From contig CAKZFX010000015.1 of assembly GCA_936908745.1 (NCBI GenBank), positions 186,001-250,000 of the forward strand: a stretch of DNA of 64,000 nt, given 5' to 3'. The notes beneath the pieces are model-generated. The model ran no database searches and had not been told where the DNA came from. It saw only the letters and a program-made list of their open reading frames with translations. This document shows positions 34,062 to 43,542 of this stretch, in pieces; the stretch's first letter is position 1, and each line of letters opens with the position of its first letter. Both the position numbers and the translations under genes were made by a program. The DNA is from an uncultured Chitinophagaceae bacterium (GTDB taxonomy: Bacteria > Bacteroidota > Bacteroidia > Chitinophagales > Chitinophagaceae).

Positions 34062-34733
34062 TCAAACCAGTTGCTCCGCCATCAATAATGACTGGATGAT
34101 TTCCCGGCCATCTGTATTGCCTAATGCCTGCGAACATGCCCTTTCAGGGTGTGGCATCATACCAAACACATTACGATTGGCATTACAAATTCCGGCTATA
34201 TTACGGATCGCTCCATTGGGATTGGCAGCCGCTGTTTTATTACCGTCTTCATCACAGTAATAAAAAATAACCTGGTTATTGGCTTCCAGTTGGTTCAGCG
34301 TGGCTTCATCTGCGTAATAGCGGCCTTCGCCATGCGCCACGGGTATTTTATATACTTTCTCGGTGTCGTTGATTATAAATGTGTTTTTGCAAACAAACTG
34401 CTGGTTGGCATTGCGCAGTAAGGCTCCCGGCAATAATTGCGCTTCGCAAAGCACCTGGAAACCATTACAAACACCAAATACTTTACCACCGGCATTGGCA
34501 AACTCGATCACACTCTGCATCATCGGGCTGAAACGGGCGATAGCACCGCAGCGCAGGTAATCGCCATACGAAAAACCACCCGGCAAAATGATACAATCCT
34601 CTGTATTGAAACGGCTGAGGTCCCTGTCCTTATGCCAAAGCATAGATACTTCCTGGTTCAGATCATATGACAGTGCATCAAACATGTCCCTGTCACAGTT
34701 AGAACCCGGAAAAACGACAACGCCAAATTTCAT
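34062..34733 (-). CDS. purQ: Phosphoribosylformylglycinamidine synthase subunit PurQ
   Basis: A 223-residue class I glutamine amidotransferase. FGVVVFPGSNCDRD opens the protein, the nucleophile Cys89 is in GVCNGFQVLCE, and the His/Glu pair is in MMPHPERA near the C-terminus. HGEGRYYAD is the usual PurQ stretch. It supplies ammonia to PurL in purine synthesis. The length equals a normal PurQ. No other pur gene is adjacent. Confidence 0.96.
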   Translation of the reverse strand: MKFGVVVFPGSNCDRDMFDALSYDLNQEVSMLWHKDRDLSRFNTEDCIILPGGFSYGDYLRCGAIARFSPMMQSVIEFANAGGKVFGVCNGFQVLCEAQLLPGALLRNANQQFVCKNTFIINDTEKVYKIPVAHGEGRYYADEATLNQLEANNQVIFYYCDEDGNKTAAANPNGAIRNIAGICNANRNVFGMMPHPERACSQALGNTDGREIIQSLLMAEQLV

Positions 34734-34821
34734 AAAAAGAGTATTTAGGTAGAAAGTACAAAGATACGAAATTCTAGCGACGTCGCCGGGCGGCTGGACT
34801 GAGTGTAAGCGTTAATTTTTT

Positions 34822-34963
34822 TACCACAAAGAACACAGAGAAAGAAACTGCTTAAGCTATGTGCCAAAACCTATGTACCTATGCTTCTATGTGGCTCAAT
34901 AAAATCTCCCGCAGAACACGCAGATCATCGCAGAAAACCTTGCGCCTTTGCGTCTTAGCGGTT
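34822..34963. repeat. CCACAAAG/CGCAGA-type dispersed repeat, copy 1
   Basis: A 240-bp gap after purQ holds words such as TACCACAAAGAACACAGAG, then CCGCAGAACACGCAGATC and GCGCCTTTGCGTCTTAGCGG. It ends ten bases before the stop of the DUF6427 gene. It shares word structure with the elements at 47887 and 54371. Confidence 0.55.
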
Positions 34964-34972
34964 AAAAAAAAA

Positions 34973-35965
34973 TCAATGCCAACCCGGCCCATAATACTGG
35001 CACGCAATAACAAACGCCACCGTCAGCCAGAACAGCAGCAGCGGCAATATTCTTAATGTGGCATAGAGATAAGCGCAGGCATGGAAAGCTGCCATCGGTA
35101 TCATCGCCATCACCCAGTTTTCAAAGGTATCGCTGTTGTTTACAAATGGCAGCAGCAGCGAAGCCAGCAGGTATAGCAACAATAAACTCCATCCCTTCCG
35201 CACATGGATCAGCATCCGGCGCAGGTTGTCTTGTATATAATAGCCCCCGGCTAAAAACGGGATCATTAATAAAAATACACTGCCCGCCAGCCAGGCCGAT
35301 TGTTTGATATCCGGCAGGCCCACCGAAATATGCGGCACCAGCGCATTCCAGCTCCACTCGCCAACGATAAAAATATAAATGCTGTAAAAATAAAATGGCG
35401 TGGTAACGCCCAGCAGGCAAAGCGCCCATTCATGCAAACGGAAAGGACGCATCACCGCCAATGCCAGCAACACCCAGATAATAAACGTAAGCGATGAAAT
35501 AAAAAGAAAACCGGCCACCCCCAGCGCCAAACCAATATTGAAAATGGCCGCCTTTGCATTGGACTGGTTATAGATTTTAAACAGCGAACTCAATACAAAC
35601 AACAGGATGGTATTGATCAGCAGCGGCGCCGAAAAATAATTCCATTCCGGCATCAGGGAGGTGATGAGCAGGTAAGCCATACCCGGCAGGTAATTGGGCT
35701 TGCTCATCATCCGCTGGTTATTGATAAAACGGGTAAGCATGATGGCCTGCAACAATAATAAGGCAAACGCCAGCACCGGGTAAATAAAGGGCGACGACTG
35801 ACCGCCCGGCCCCAATACAGAAAGGATTTTCCTGAATAACAATCCATCCACTTCCCTCGCCTCCGGCGTATGCGGATGCAGGAACATTGGCAGTTTGATG
35901 AGCACACCAAATACCAATAATAACAGCAGGTTAGCGGGGGTCTTTTGTTTAAATATACCGATCAC
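34973..35965 (-). CDS. DUF6427 family membrane protein
   Basis: A 330-residue integral membrane protein with about nine or ten hydrophobic segments. The start VIGIFKQKTPANLLLLLVFG and the FLHPHTPEAREVDGLLFRKI stretch fit the Bacteroidota-specific DUF6427 family. Its function is not established. The start codon is GTG; 20 bp separate it from the end of the preceding gene, so both are likely one operon. A dispersed repeat element follows immediately after the stop codon. Confidence 0.78.
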   Translation of the reverse strand: MIGIFKQKTPANLLLLLVFGVLIKLPMFLHPHTPEAREVDGLLFRKILSVLGPGGQSSPFIYPVLAFALLLLQAIMLTRFINNQRMMSKPNYLPGMAYLLITSLMPEWNYFSAPLLINTILLFVLSSLFKIYNQSNAKAAIFNIGLALGVAGFLFISSLTFIIWVLLALAVMRPFRLHEWALCLLGVTTPFYFYSIYIFIVGEWSWNALVPHISVGLPDIKQSAWLAGSVFLLMIPFLAGGYYIQDNLRRMLIHVRKGWSLLLLYLLASLLLPFVNNSDTFENWVMAMIPMAAFHACAYLYATLRILPLLLFWLTVAFVIACQYYGPGWH

Positions 35966-35985
35966 GAAATAGCAGCCGCTGACGA

Positions 35986-37506
35986 TTAGTTATAGTCAAC
36001 TTTTGCAAAGCAAATATAATTTCTCGTTTGACAAGGGATAATTATTTGACGGGCACTTACCTGTTTTGCATACCTCGGCATAAACTCATAACCCTTATCC
36101 AGGTTTTTCAGCGTCGGGTTGCGGCTTGTTTCCCCTTCCGGCGATACCGTGTAATCATTCAGCAACTGCACCCTTTTTTCATTCTGGTTAAACAGGAAAT
36201 GCAATTGCCCGCCTGTTACCATCACCTGGTACGACAAAAAATCGTCTGACTGGTCATCAAACTGCTCTTTCACGATCACACTGCTCCACTCCGGGTGGCC
36301 GGTCTTGTCAAAAGAAAGGATCGTGATATTATCCGCATGGTAACGTACCGACTGGTTATTGTTCCAGCGGGAGTTGGACCAAACGCTGTTGTAATAAGGC
36401 GAGTAATAATAATAATCCATCGGCGTCAGGAACGAACGGTTCAGGTAATTCCAGCGGTTCCATGTGTTGAACCGTGACGTTGTATAAAATGCTTCTGCTG
36501 CAATGATAAAACCACCGTCTTTCCGGTTGACGATATTTTTGATAAAATAATCATTGAAAGCCGTTTTGATACTGGCATCTCCCCTCGCTTCCCTTCTCAA
36601 CTCTTCAGAAAAACCAACGGTGGTTTCCAGGGTGACAGCACCGGTTTGTTTATCCCAGATATAAAAATAAAGACCATCCACACTGCCCCTTCGTTCTTTA
36701 TAATAGAAAGAGGTCAGGAAATATTTTTTATTGAAATTGTCCACCTTGATCCGGATCTCGTCGAGGTTGAGCTTGGCTAGACTCAGGTTGCGGAAATGCA
36801 GTGTATCCGATTGCGCATATTTTATTACAAATGCCGCATAGGAAATCTGGTCGCCGCTGGTGGTCTGGAATTTGGAAAAAACCAAATCCCCTTCATTGTC
36901 CAGTTGAAACTCGCCCAGCTGATCATCACGGTCATCCATGGGTATAGACATCCGGCTTTTTCTCAGTTGCGTCAGCTTATCATCCAGCAACACCGTTGTG
37001 AGCATATAATTCCGGCGGTTTTTACTGTTGATCTTAAAAACGATCAGCTTGCTTTTGTCCTCGCTGGTCAGTACCGTATATATTTTATTATTGGCAGCAA
37101 AACCGAGCTGCGTGGTGTCCAGTTGCATTACGTCGCCGATCTTGTTGCCGTTGCCGTCTATTTTGGCCGCCATGCAGTACACGATGCTTTTTTTCTGGTA
37201 CTGGTAGATCATGTAAACAAAATCATTGTAGGGGAAGAAGTCCACATTGATCACCCGGTCGTTATTGGGCACATACTCCTGCTCCACTTTGGAAATTTCC
37301 ACCATGTCATTGTCCAGCACCGAGATCCAGTTTTTATTGCGGACATTTTTATAAATCAAAAAATTGCCGTTGATCTTCCCGGCTATTTCAAAATTCATGC
37401 GACGGGTGTCATCCTTATCCGGCGTGGAATACACTATTTTCTGAGAAAAAACCGGGAACGACAGGAAAACGAGAAGAAGTAAAAAGAGATTTCTTTTTAA
37501 AATCAT
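35986..37506 (-). CDS. Secreted hypothetical protein, beta-propeller-like
   Basis: A 506-residue protein with a signal peptide (LFLLLLVFLSFPVFSQ). The body is a series of alternating strands, for example NFLIYKNVRNKNWISVLDND, VYMIYQYQKKSIVYCMAAKI and DGGFIIAAEAFYTTSRFNTW, which suggests a beta-propeller. The style resembles the protein at 60936. No catalytic motif is evident and I do not know a characterised relative. It is the first gene of a two-gene operon with the DUF6427 protein and probably periplasmic. Confidence 0.8.
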   Translation of the reverse strand: MILKRNLFLLLLVFLSFPVFSQKIVYSTPDKDDTRRMNFEIAGKINGNFLIYKNVRNKNWISVLDNDMVEISKVEQEYVPNNDRVINVDFFPYNDFVYMIYQYQKKSIVYCMAAKIDGNGNKIGDVMQLDTTQLGFAANNKIYTVLTSEDKSKLIVFKINSKNRRNYMLTTVLLDDKLTQLRKSRMSIPMDDRDDQLGEFQLDNEGDLVFSKFQTTSGDQISYAAFVIKYAQSDTLHFRNLSLAKLNLDEIRIKVDNFNKKYFLTSFYYKERRGSVDGLYFYIWDKQTGAVTLETTVGFSEELRREARGDASIKTAFNDYFIKNIVNRKDGGFIIAAEAFYTTSRFNTWNRWNYLNRSFLTPMDYYYYSPYYNSVWSNSRWNNNQSVRYHADNITILSFDKTGHPEWSSVIVKEQFDDQSDDFLSYQVMVTGGQLHFLFNQNEKRVQLLNDYTVSPEGETSRNPTLKNLDKGYEFMPRYAKQVSARQIIIPCQTRNYICFAKVDYN

Positions 37507-37853
37507 AATTGCATGATTTTTTGCTGTTTAAAAATACAATATGCAGGGCAAAACCCTTGATTTTCTTTTAAGATGCCAGGCGGGATTGGTTTACACTCCA
37601 ACGACGAGAGAAGTTGTGAAAATGCTGCAAACTCCTTTCCAAAAAACGTCGTTTTTAACAACAGGCGGCAATATTTAATAGTCTATCGGCTATAAGAAAA
37701 AACAGAAAGCCTTTAAAATTGTCTTTCACTCCAAAAACAGGATAGCCTTCCGCAGATCAAGCAAGTCTTCGCCGAAAGCTGTCCAAAAGCTGGGTTTATC
37801 AGCGGGATCTGCGGGAAAGCATTCAATATTTCTTTGTAATTGTTTTTTGCCTA
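37507..37853. other. Intergenic region between divergent genes
   Basis: About 350 bp between the start of the 37506 gene (minus) and the kup promoter. No gene, RNA or clear repeat is visible. Promoters of both flanking genes should lie at its ends. Confidence 0.6.
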
Positions 37854-37861
37854 TAACTTTG
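37854..37861 (+). promoter_or_regulatory. -7 box for kup
   Basis: TAACTTTG, an exact consensus match, 54 bp before the GTG start of kup. Confidence 0.4.
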
Positions 37862-37915
37862 TCATAGCTTCTGACACATGTCCAATTTGTACCAGGAGCT
37901 GTTTAACCGCAGAAT

Positions 37916-39892
37916 GTGAAAATACCCACTAATAAGGTAACAGCAGCCGGCTTACTTATCGCTTTAGGAATTATTTATGGAGATATCGGCACTTCTCCTT
38001 TGTACGTATTCAACGCTATCATCGGGGGTCGTGTTGTAAGTGAAGAGTTAATTCTCGGCACTTTGTCCTGTATCATCTGGACGCTTACCCTTCAAACCAC
38101 TATTAAGTACGTAGTCCTGATACTCCGGGCGGACAACCGCGGTGAAGGTGGAACCTTTGCGCTGTATGCGCTGGTGCGGCGACGAAAAAAGTGGCTGGTG
38201 ATCCCCGCCATGATCGGCGGTGCGGCCTTGCTGGCCGATGGTATCATCACCCCGCCTATCTCCATCACTTCCGCCATCGAAGGTTTGAAAAAACTCCCCT
38301 CCCTCGGCATTGAAGACGGCAGCAACACAGTTGTCATTATCGTAATCAGCATACTCGCCCTTTTCTTTTTCATGCAACAGTTTGGTACGGCCTCTATTGG
38401 CAAGCTGTTTGGCCCCATCATGCTGATCTGGTTTACCATGCTGCTGGTATTGGGCGTTATCCACGTTTTTGACGACCTGACTATTTTCAAAGCCCTCAGC
38501 CCGCACTATGCCATTACCTTCCTGCGTGATTATCCCGGCGGGTTCTGGTTATTAGGAGCTGTATTCCTTTGTACTACGGGCGCCGAAGCTCTTTACAGCG
38601 ACCTCGGCCACTGCGGCCGCGGCAATATCCGGGTAACATGGGTATATATAAAGACCTGCCTGCTGATCCACTATTTCGGACAGGGCGCCAGCCTTATTGC
38701 CCACCGGGAAGGATTGCAGATCACGGATGCCGTTAAAAGCTCTTTAGGGGTCAATGCTTTCTACGACCTGATGCCTGAGTGGTTTATCATTCCCGGGGTG
38801 GTGATCGCCACCAGCGCTGCCATTATTGCCAGCCAGGCGATGATTTCAGGCGCCTATACACTCATCAGCGAAGCCATGCGTCTCAACCTGTGGCCAAAAG
38901 TGAAGATCCGCTACCCGTCGGAAGCCAAAGGACAATTATTTATCCCGGCTATCAACTTCCTGATGTTTGTGGGTTGCGTCGGCATTGTATTATACTTCCG
39001 CAAATCATCAAGCATGGAGGCCGCCTATGGTTTGGCCATTATCGTTACCATGCTGACGACTACTATTTTATTTGCCAATTACCTTGTGCTGCACCGGGTA
39101 AATGCCATCTGGATATGGATCTTCCTTGGCGCTTATTTCATTGTAGAAAGCGGTTATTTCATTGCCCTGATGGACAAATTTGTGCATGGTGGTTATATCA
39201 CGCTGATGATCGGCGGCCTGATGTTCCTGATCATGTATATATGGTACAGGGCAAGAAAGATCAAGAACCGTTACGTCGAGTTTGTGCGCATGGAACATTA
39301 TGTGCCCAAAATACAGGAACTGAGCAACGACAAATCAGTACCAAAGTATGCCACGCACCTTGTGTACCTGACCAGCGCCAATAACCCGAAAGAGATTGAA
39401 CATAAGATCATTTATTCCATCCTGAACAAGAAACCGAAGCGGGCCGATATTTATTGGTTTGTACACGTGGACACGATGGATGATCCTTATACCTGCGAGT
39501 ATAAAGTGGAACATATTATTCCTAACGATATTATCCGTGTTGATTTCCGTTTGGGTTTCCGCATGGAGCCCCGTATCAATCTCATGTTCCGCAAAGTGGT
39601 GGAAGACCTTGTAGCCAACAAAGAAGTGAATATCATCAGCCGCTACGAAAGCCTTGCCAGCAGCAATACCGTGGGCGACTTCCAGTTTATGGTAATGGAG
39701 AAATACCTGAGCCAGGATAATGAACTGCCGTTTATTGAGCGGGTTATTATGAAGTTCCATTTCTGGTTAAAAGAACACAGTCTTTCCGAAGAAAAAGGTT
39801 TTGGTCTCGACGTCTCGAATGTAACGGTGGAGAAGTTCCCGTTGATAGTAGCGCCGGTAACGAACCTGAAGCTGAAACGAGTGGAGGATTAG
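37916..39892 (+). CDS. kup: Potassium uptake protein Kup
   Basis: A 658-residue proton-coupled K+ importer with 12 predicted membrane helices followed by a soluble C-terminal domain of about 210 residues. The family hallmark LGIIYGDIGTSPLYVF lies at about residues 18-33 and LRADNRGEGGTFALYALVRR follows the second helix. The start codon is GTG: the nearest ATG overlaps it at 37914 in another frame and is closed at once by TGA. It is transcribed alone. A heptamer array begins five bases after its stop. Confidence 0.95.
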   Translation: MKIPTNKVTAAGLLIALGIIYGDIGTSPLYVFNAIIGGRVVSEELILGTLSCIIWTLTLQTTIKYVVLILRADNRGEGGTFALYALVRRRKKWLVIPAMIGGAALLADGIITPPISITSAIEGLKKLPSLGIEDGSNTVVIIVISILALFFFMQQFGTASIGKLFGPIMLIWFTMLLVLGVIHVFDDLTIFKALSPHYAITFLRDYPGGFWLLGAVFLCTTGAEALYSDLGHCGRGNIRVTWVYIKTCLLIHYFGQGASLIAHREGLQITDAVKSSLGVNAFYDLMPEWFIIPGVVIATSAAIIASQAMISGAYTLISEAMRLNLWPKVKIRYPSEAKGQLFIPAINFLMFVGCVGIVLYFRKSSSMEAAYGLAIIVTMLTTTILFANYLVLHRVNAIWIWIFLGAYFIVESGYFIALMDKFVHGGYITLMIGGLMFLIMYIWYRARKIKNRYVEFVRMEHYVPKIQELSNDKSVPKYATHLVYLTSANNPKEIEHKIIYSILNKKPKRADIYWFVHVDTMDDPYTCEYKVEHIIPNDIIRVDFRLGFRMEPRINLMFRKVVEDLVANKEVNIISRYESLASSNTVGDFQFMVMEKYLSQDNELPFIERVIMKFHFWLKEHSLSEEKGFGLDVSNVTVEKFPLIVAPVTNLKLKRVED

Positions 39893-39896
39893 ATTC

Positions 39897-39931
39897 GAGT
39901 CAGGAGTCTTTAGTCGGGAGTCAGGAGTCGG
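39897..39931 (+). repeat. Heptamer array H5 after kup
   Basis: Five exact 7-bp units, GAGTCAG, GAGTCTT, TAGTCGG, GAGTCAG, GAGTCGG, starting four bases after the kup stop codon TAG (39890-39892). Confidence 0.85.
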
Positions 39932-40057
39932 CATCACTATTATTGTAATATCTTGTTGCTATTGACCCCTTAAGCAAGTGTTGAATAAGCTATTTATTAT
40001 TTGTAGTTTGCTGACCTTACCATTAATTTTAAAAGGACAGTTTTAAACAAACAGATA

Positions 40058-40555
40058 ATGGGAACACTAAAAGAGGATATCAAAGGTCAATCTGACTGGA
40101 TAGTTAAAGCTTTTGCGGCAGACGGTTTTCAATTAGACTATACAATTGACAGCATAATTGAGGTAGACCGTTTTTTTTCAAAAAATATGGCGAATGGCAA
40201 ACCCAAAAAAAATGGCCGGCTTACTGGAAAAGGGTTTGGACCCATCTTATTTTCAATAGGCTCATATGTAGGTGAAACAATTATCCGGAATATAAAAGGC
40301 TCCGAATGGATAACTGATGACAATGACCCACAAGGTGAGTTAAATGTTTCCCTGAAATTGCCTGATGATGTACAAATATGGCCTATTCAGAAAGTAATAA
40401 AACGATTTAAAAATGGCAGTGAAGATGCAATCTATCCTTATGTTCATTTAGTGACAAACGAATTTACCAGTTTGCCTTTTAAAGAAGAGTTCTGGAAACT
40501 AACAGCCGAAGAAGAGGCAACTGAACGATCAAAGCCTTGGTGGAAATTTTGGTAG
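40058..40555 (+). CDS. Hypothetical protein
   Basis: A 165-residue soluble protein without signal peptide that I do not recognise. Visible features are an alpha-helical N-terminus, a central GKGFGPILFSIGSYVGETII segment and a later VQIWPIQKVIKRFKNGSEDA that looks like a conserved core. The C-terminus ends in the aromatic KPWWKFW. It is monocistronic in a 1-kb interval between kup and an alpha/beta hydrolase. Confidence 0.75.
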   Translation: MGTLKEDIKGQSDWIVKAFAADGFQLDYTIDSIIEVDRFFSKNMANGKPKKNGRLTGKGFGPILFSIGSYVGETIIRNIKGSEWITDDNDPQGELNVSLKLPDDVQIWPIQKVIKRFKNGSEDAIYPYVHLVTNEFTSLPFKEEFWKLTAEEEATERSKPWWKFW

Positions 40556-40598
40556 CAACCATTTTAAGAGAGAACCGGTCAGCAATACAGAGTCGCCG

Positions 40599-40633
40599 AA
40601 CTACAAACTAAAAACCATAAACTAAAAACTCCC
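40599..40633 (-). repeat. Heptamer array H6 (AACTNNN form) before an alpha/beta hydrolase
   Basis: Five 7-bp units AACTACA, AACTAAA, AACCATA, AACTAAA, AACTCCC. The first base of the unit is A rather than G. The array ends one base before the TTG start at 40635. Confidence 0.75.
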
Positions 40634-40634
40634 C

Positions 40635-41420
40635 TTGCCTTTCTATTGGTATATCATCATCGGCATTGCCGTTCTCTCCATACTTGCTTATTTCCTGCAG
40701 GAGCAATTCATTTTTAAACCGGAGAAGCTGAAGAAGGATTTCCAGTTTAAATATGATGCGCCTTTCAAAGAGTATTTTTTTGAAATTGAACCCGGTGTCA
40801 GCATCAACGGGCTTCACTTTTTTAGGGACAACCCCAAAGGACTGATCCTTTATTTTCATGGCAACACCCGCAGTATTAAGGGCTGGGCCAAGTATGCCCG
40901 CGATTTTTTCCGTTATAATTATGATGTGGTGCTGGTGGACTACCGGGGATTTGGAAAAAGCACCGGCAAAAGAAGCGAACGGGAAATGCTGACGGATATG
41001 CAGTATGTATATGACCGGCTGAAAGAACAATATGGTGAAGATCATTTGATTATTTATGGCCGCAGCATGGGCAGCGGTTTTGCCAGCAAACTGGCTTCTG
41101 ATAATGACCCACGCTACATGATACTGGATGCGCCTTATTATAATTTTAAAAAGGTAGTGGAACGTTTCCTTCCTATCTTGCCGGTTCGTTGGGTGCTTCG
41201 CTACCACCTGCGTACGGACCAATGGATCAAAAAAGTCAAATGCCATACCTATATAATACATGGTACCAAAGACTGGCTGATCCCCATCCGGCACAGTGAA
41301 GCGTTGCAGCGGCTCAACCCTCAAAAGATCACGTTGATCCGTATTCATGGCGGCGGGCATAATAACCTGCCTTCCTTTGACGAGTACCACAATTTCATCC
41401 GTGATATTTTGAAAGAGTGA
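40635..41420 (+). CDS. Alpha/beta hydrolase, membrane-anchored (copy 1)
   Basis: A 261-residue hydrolase with an N-terminal membrane helix (YWYIIIGIAVLSILAYFL) and an alpha/beta-hydrolase domain: LILYFHGNTRSIKGWA (oxyanion region), VLVDYRGFGKSTG, the nucleophile elbow IYGRSMGSGFAS, the acidic residue in IIHGTKDWLIP and the His in HGGGHNNLPSF. This resembles YhfP/Bem46-type hydrolases; the substrate is unknown. No ATG is available: an in-frame stop lies at 40623-40625, and TTG 40635 is the only start that keeps the membrane helix. A heptamer array directly precedes it. A paralogue is encoded at 42733, with a lipoprotein gene between. Confidence 0.85.
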   Translation: MPFYWYIIIGIAVLSILAYFLQEQFIFKPEKLKKDFQFKYDAPFKEYFFEIEPGVSINGLHFFRDNPKGLILYFHGNTRSIKGWAKYARDFFRYNYDVVLVDYRGFGKSTGKRSEREMLTDMQYVYDRLKEQYGEDHLIIYGRSMGSGFASKLASDNDPRYMILDAPYYNFKKVVERFLPILPVRWVLRYHLRTDQWIKKVKCHTYIIHGTKDWLIPIRHSEALQRLNPQKITLIRIHGGGHNNLPSFDEYHNFIRDILKE

Positions 41421-41506
41421 TGTTGTTTTCCAAAAGCTGTTAAGGATTCTGTAATTGTAGCTTATTGTTTAAACATGGAACTCAATTTGAATTGATAGTT
41501 CCAAAC

Positions 41507-41511
41507 GGAGG
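41507..41511 (+). promoter_or_regulatory. Shine-Dalgarno sequence of the lipoprotein gene
   Basis: GGAGG five bases before the ATG at 41517, a near-perfect SD of a kind rare in Bacteroidota. Confidence 0.45.
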
Positions 41512-41516
41512 TATTT

Positions 41517-42665
41517 ATGAACCTGAAACTCTACACCTTATTTTTTATCGGAATCTCAAGTATGTTGCTCTCCTGCCGGTCAGCAACCAAGTTGTATGAA
41601 AAAGGCCGCTACGACGAAGCCGTGGAAGTAGCCGCCAAAAAACTCCAAAAAGATCCGGGCGATCCTAAGTTGCTGGATGTATTGCAAAGCGCTTACCGTT
41701 TTGCCGTGGATGACCATGAAAGCCGCATCCGTAACCACAGTTCCGCCACCAACGATTTAAGATATGAATGGATCTATGCGGAATACAATGACCTGCAACG
41801 TTTGTATGAATCCATCCGTAAATCGCCAGAAGTATTCAATCTTGTAAAACCTCTTGATTACTCTTCTTATATCGTTACGTACCGCGAAAAAGCCGGTGAT
41901 ATGCGCTACCAGCGAGGCATGGACCTGCTGGCAACGGGTAATAAAGTGGATGCAAGAAAAGCATACAATGAGTTCCTGGCTGCCCTGCAATATATTCCCG
42001 GCGATCTGCAGATCCAGCAAAAAAGAGACGAAGCCTATAGTTATGCGGTCATCAATATTATCGTGATGCCTGTGGAAGAAAGAAGCACTTACCAGTTCAG
42101 TTCTTACAGCAACCGTTACCGCAATTTCGACGACCAGGTGTTGCGTTACCTGAAAAATAATAATAACAACCAGTTTGTCCGTTATTATTCGTCATGGGAA
42201 GCAAGAGGCACGAACATACGACCTGATTATTTTGTGGACGTTCGTTTCAGCAGCTTTAATATCGGCCGCCAGTACGATGATAATAAAACAAGAACCGTTT
42301 CTAAAGATGTGGTAGTGAAAGAAACCGTGTATAAACCCGATTCAGTGGTAAAAGAGTATGCAAAAGTGTATGCAAAGATCACAACCACTACCCGTTCCAT
42401 CCGTTCGGAAGGTATTATACAGGCATTGGTAAGAGATGCAAACAACCAACGGGTTTGGAGTGATAATTATGGTGGCCAGCATTTCTGGAGCACACAGTTT
42501 GCCAGCTATACCGGCGATTCAAGAGCCTTATCCGAAGCTGATAAGCAATTGGTGAATACACCGATACAACAGTCGCCAAGAGAAGATGATATTATCCGCA
42601 GCATCGTGGATGAGATCCAAAGCAAGGCCGAATGTGGCGTGAGGGATTATTTTAACCGCTATTGA
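41517..42665 (+). CDS. Hypothetical lipoprotein with TPR-like N-terminus
   Basis: A 382-residue lipoprotein; the lipobox MLLSC places the acylated Cys at about residue 20. Residues about 27-60 form one TPR-like helical pair (LYEKGRYDEAVEVAAKKLQK) and a second such stretch is near ATGNKVDARKAYNEFLAALQ. The C-terminal half is predicted beta-rich, with FVDVRFSSFNIGRQYDD and a conserved-looking KTRTVSKDVVVKETVYKPDS. I do not recognise a described family. It lies between two alpha/beta-hydrolase paralogues with the same orientation. Confidence 0.82.
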   Translation: MNLKLYTLFFIGISSMLLSCRSATKLYEKGRYDEAVEVAAKKLQKDPGDPKLLDVLQSAYRFAVDDHESRIRNHSSATNDLRYEWIYAEYNDLQRLYESIRKSPEVFNLVKPLDYSSYIVTYREKAGDMRYQRGMDLLATGNKVDARKAYNEFLAALQYIPGDLQIQQKRDEAYSYAVINIIVMPVEERSTYQFSSYSNRYRNFDDQVLRYLKNNNNNQFVRYYSSWEARGTNIRPDYFVDVRFSSFNIGRQYDDNKTRTVSKDVVVKETVYKPDSVVKEYAKVYAKITTTTRSIRSEGIIQALVRDANNQRVWSDNYGGQHFWSTQFASYTGDSRALSEADKQLVNTPIQQSPREDDIIRSIVDEIQSKAECGVRDYFNRY

Positions 42666-42732
42666 TATTGATAACACACTAACGCAAAGGGGCATGTACT
42701 ACATGTCCCTTTTTCTTTTGATCTTTGTGCCG

Positions 42733-43542
42733 ATGAACCGGAAGAAAGTTTTTAAATGGCTGAAAATTGCACTGCTGATTTATGTAGTCATCGGCATGGC
42801 CTTTTATTTTTTACAGGATTATATTTTATTCCATCCTGTTTCCCTGAAAAAAGAGCACAAGTATGATTTCAAGATCCCGCACGAGGAGTTGAATATCCCG
42901 GTTGACAACGAAGATGTGCTAAGCCTTGTTCGTTTTCCTGCTACCGATTCCGCAAAGAAAGGCGTGGTGCTTTATTTTCATGGCAATAAAAAGAATATCG
43001 GCTGGTATGCAAAGTACCCGCCTTATTTTACCAAACATGGTTACGAAGTGATCATGATCGATTATCCCGGTTTTGGAAAAAGCAAGGGTACACTCACCGA
43101 AGAAACATTGTACGACTGGTCGAACCAGGTATATAAACTGGCCCGTGCCAGGTATGCGCCGGACAGCATTATTATTTATGGCAAAAGCATGGGAACAGGC
43201 ATCGCTGCACATTTAGCTTCGTTGGAAAAATGCAAGCGGCTGATACTGGAAACACCGTATTATGATTTTCCTTCCGTGGTAAAAAGGTATTTACCCATTT
43301 ATCCTATTGACTGGATGCTGCATTATGAATTGCCGACCCATCAATTTTTACCGCACGTTACCGCACCGATCACTATTTTTCATGGCACGGGCGACTGGGT
43401 AGTGAGTTACAAGAATACAAAACGTCTTCAATCGTTATTAAAACCCGGCGACGAAGTAGTGACCATTCAAGGCGGCGGGCATAATAATTTATTTGATTAC
43501 CCGGTGGTTCCGGCCAAACTGGATTCGTTGCTTTCTCAATAA
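42733..43542 (+). CDS. Alpha/beta hydrolase, membrane-anchored (copy 2)
   Basis: A 269-residue paralogue of the 40635 protein. N-terminal membrane helix: WLKIALLIYVVIGMAFYFL. Hydrolase motifs: VVLYFHGNKKNIGWYAKYPP, IMIDYPGFGKSKG, nucleophile IYGKSMGTGIAAHLAS, FHGTGDWVVS and the His in GGGHNNLFDYP. ATG 42733 (MNRKKVFKWLK) is chosen because the upstream extension carries no recognisable feature. The 3' end overlaps the end of the convergent oxyR gene by 7 bp. Confidence 0.87.
   Translation: MNRKKVFKWLKIALLIYVVIGMAFYFLQDYILFHPVSLKKEHKYDFKIPHEELNIPVDNEDVLSLVRFPATDSAKKGVVLYFHGNKKNIGWYAKYPPYFTKHGYEVIMIDYPGFGKSKGTLTEETLYDWSNQVYKLARARYAPDSIIIYGKSMGTGIAAHLASLEKCKRLILETPYYDFPSVVKRYLPIYPIDWMLHYELPTHQFLPHVTAPITIFHGTGDWVVSYKNTKRLQSLLKPGDEVVTIQGGGHNNLFDYPVVPAKLDSLLSQ

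Noticed and set aside
40608..41390. 260-residue open frame on the minus strand
   Set aside because: It is the shadow of the alpha/beta-hydrolase gene on the plus strand, whose motifs and codon pattern are convincing.
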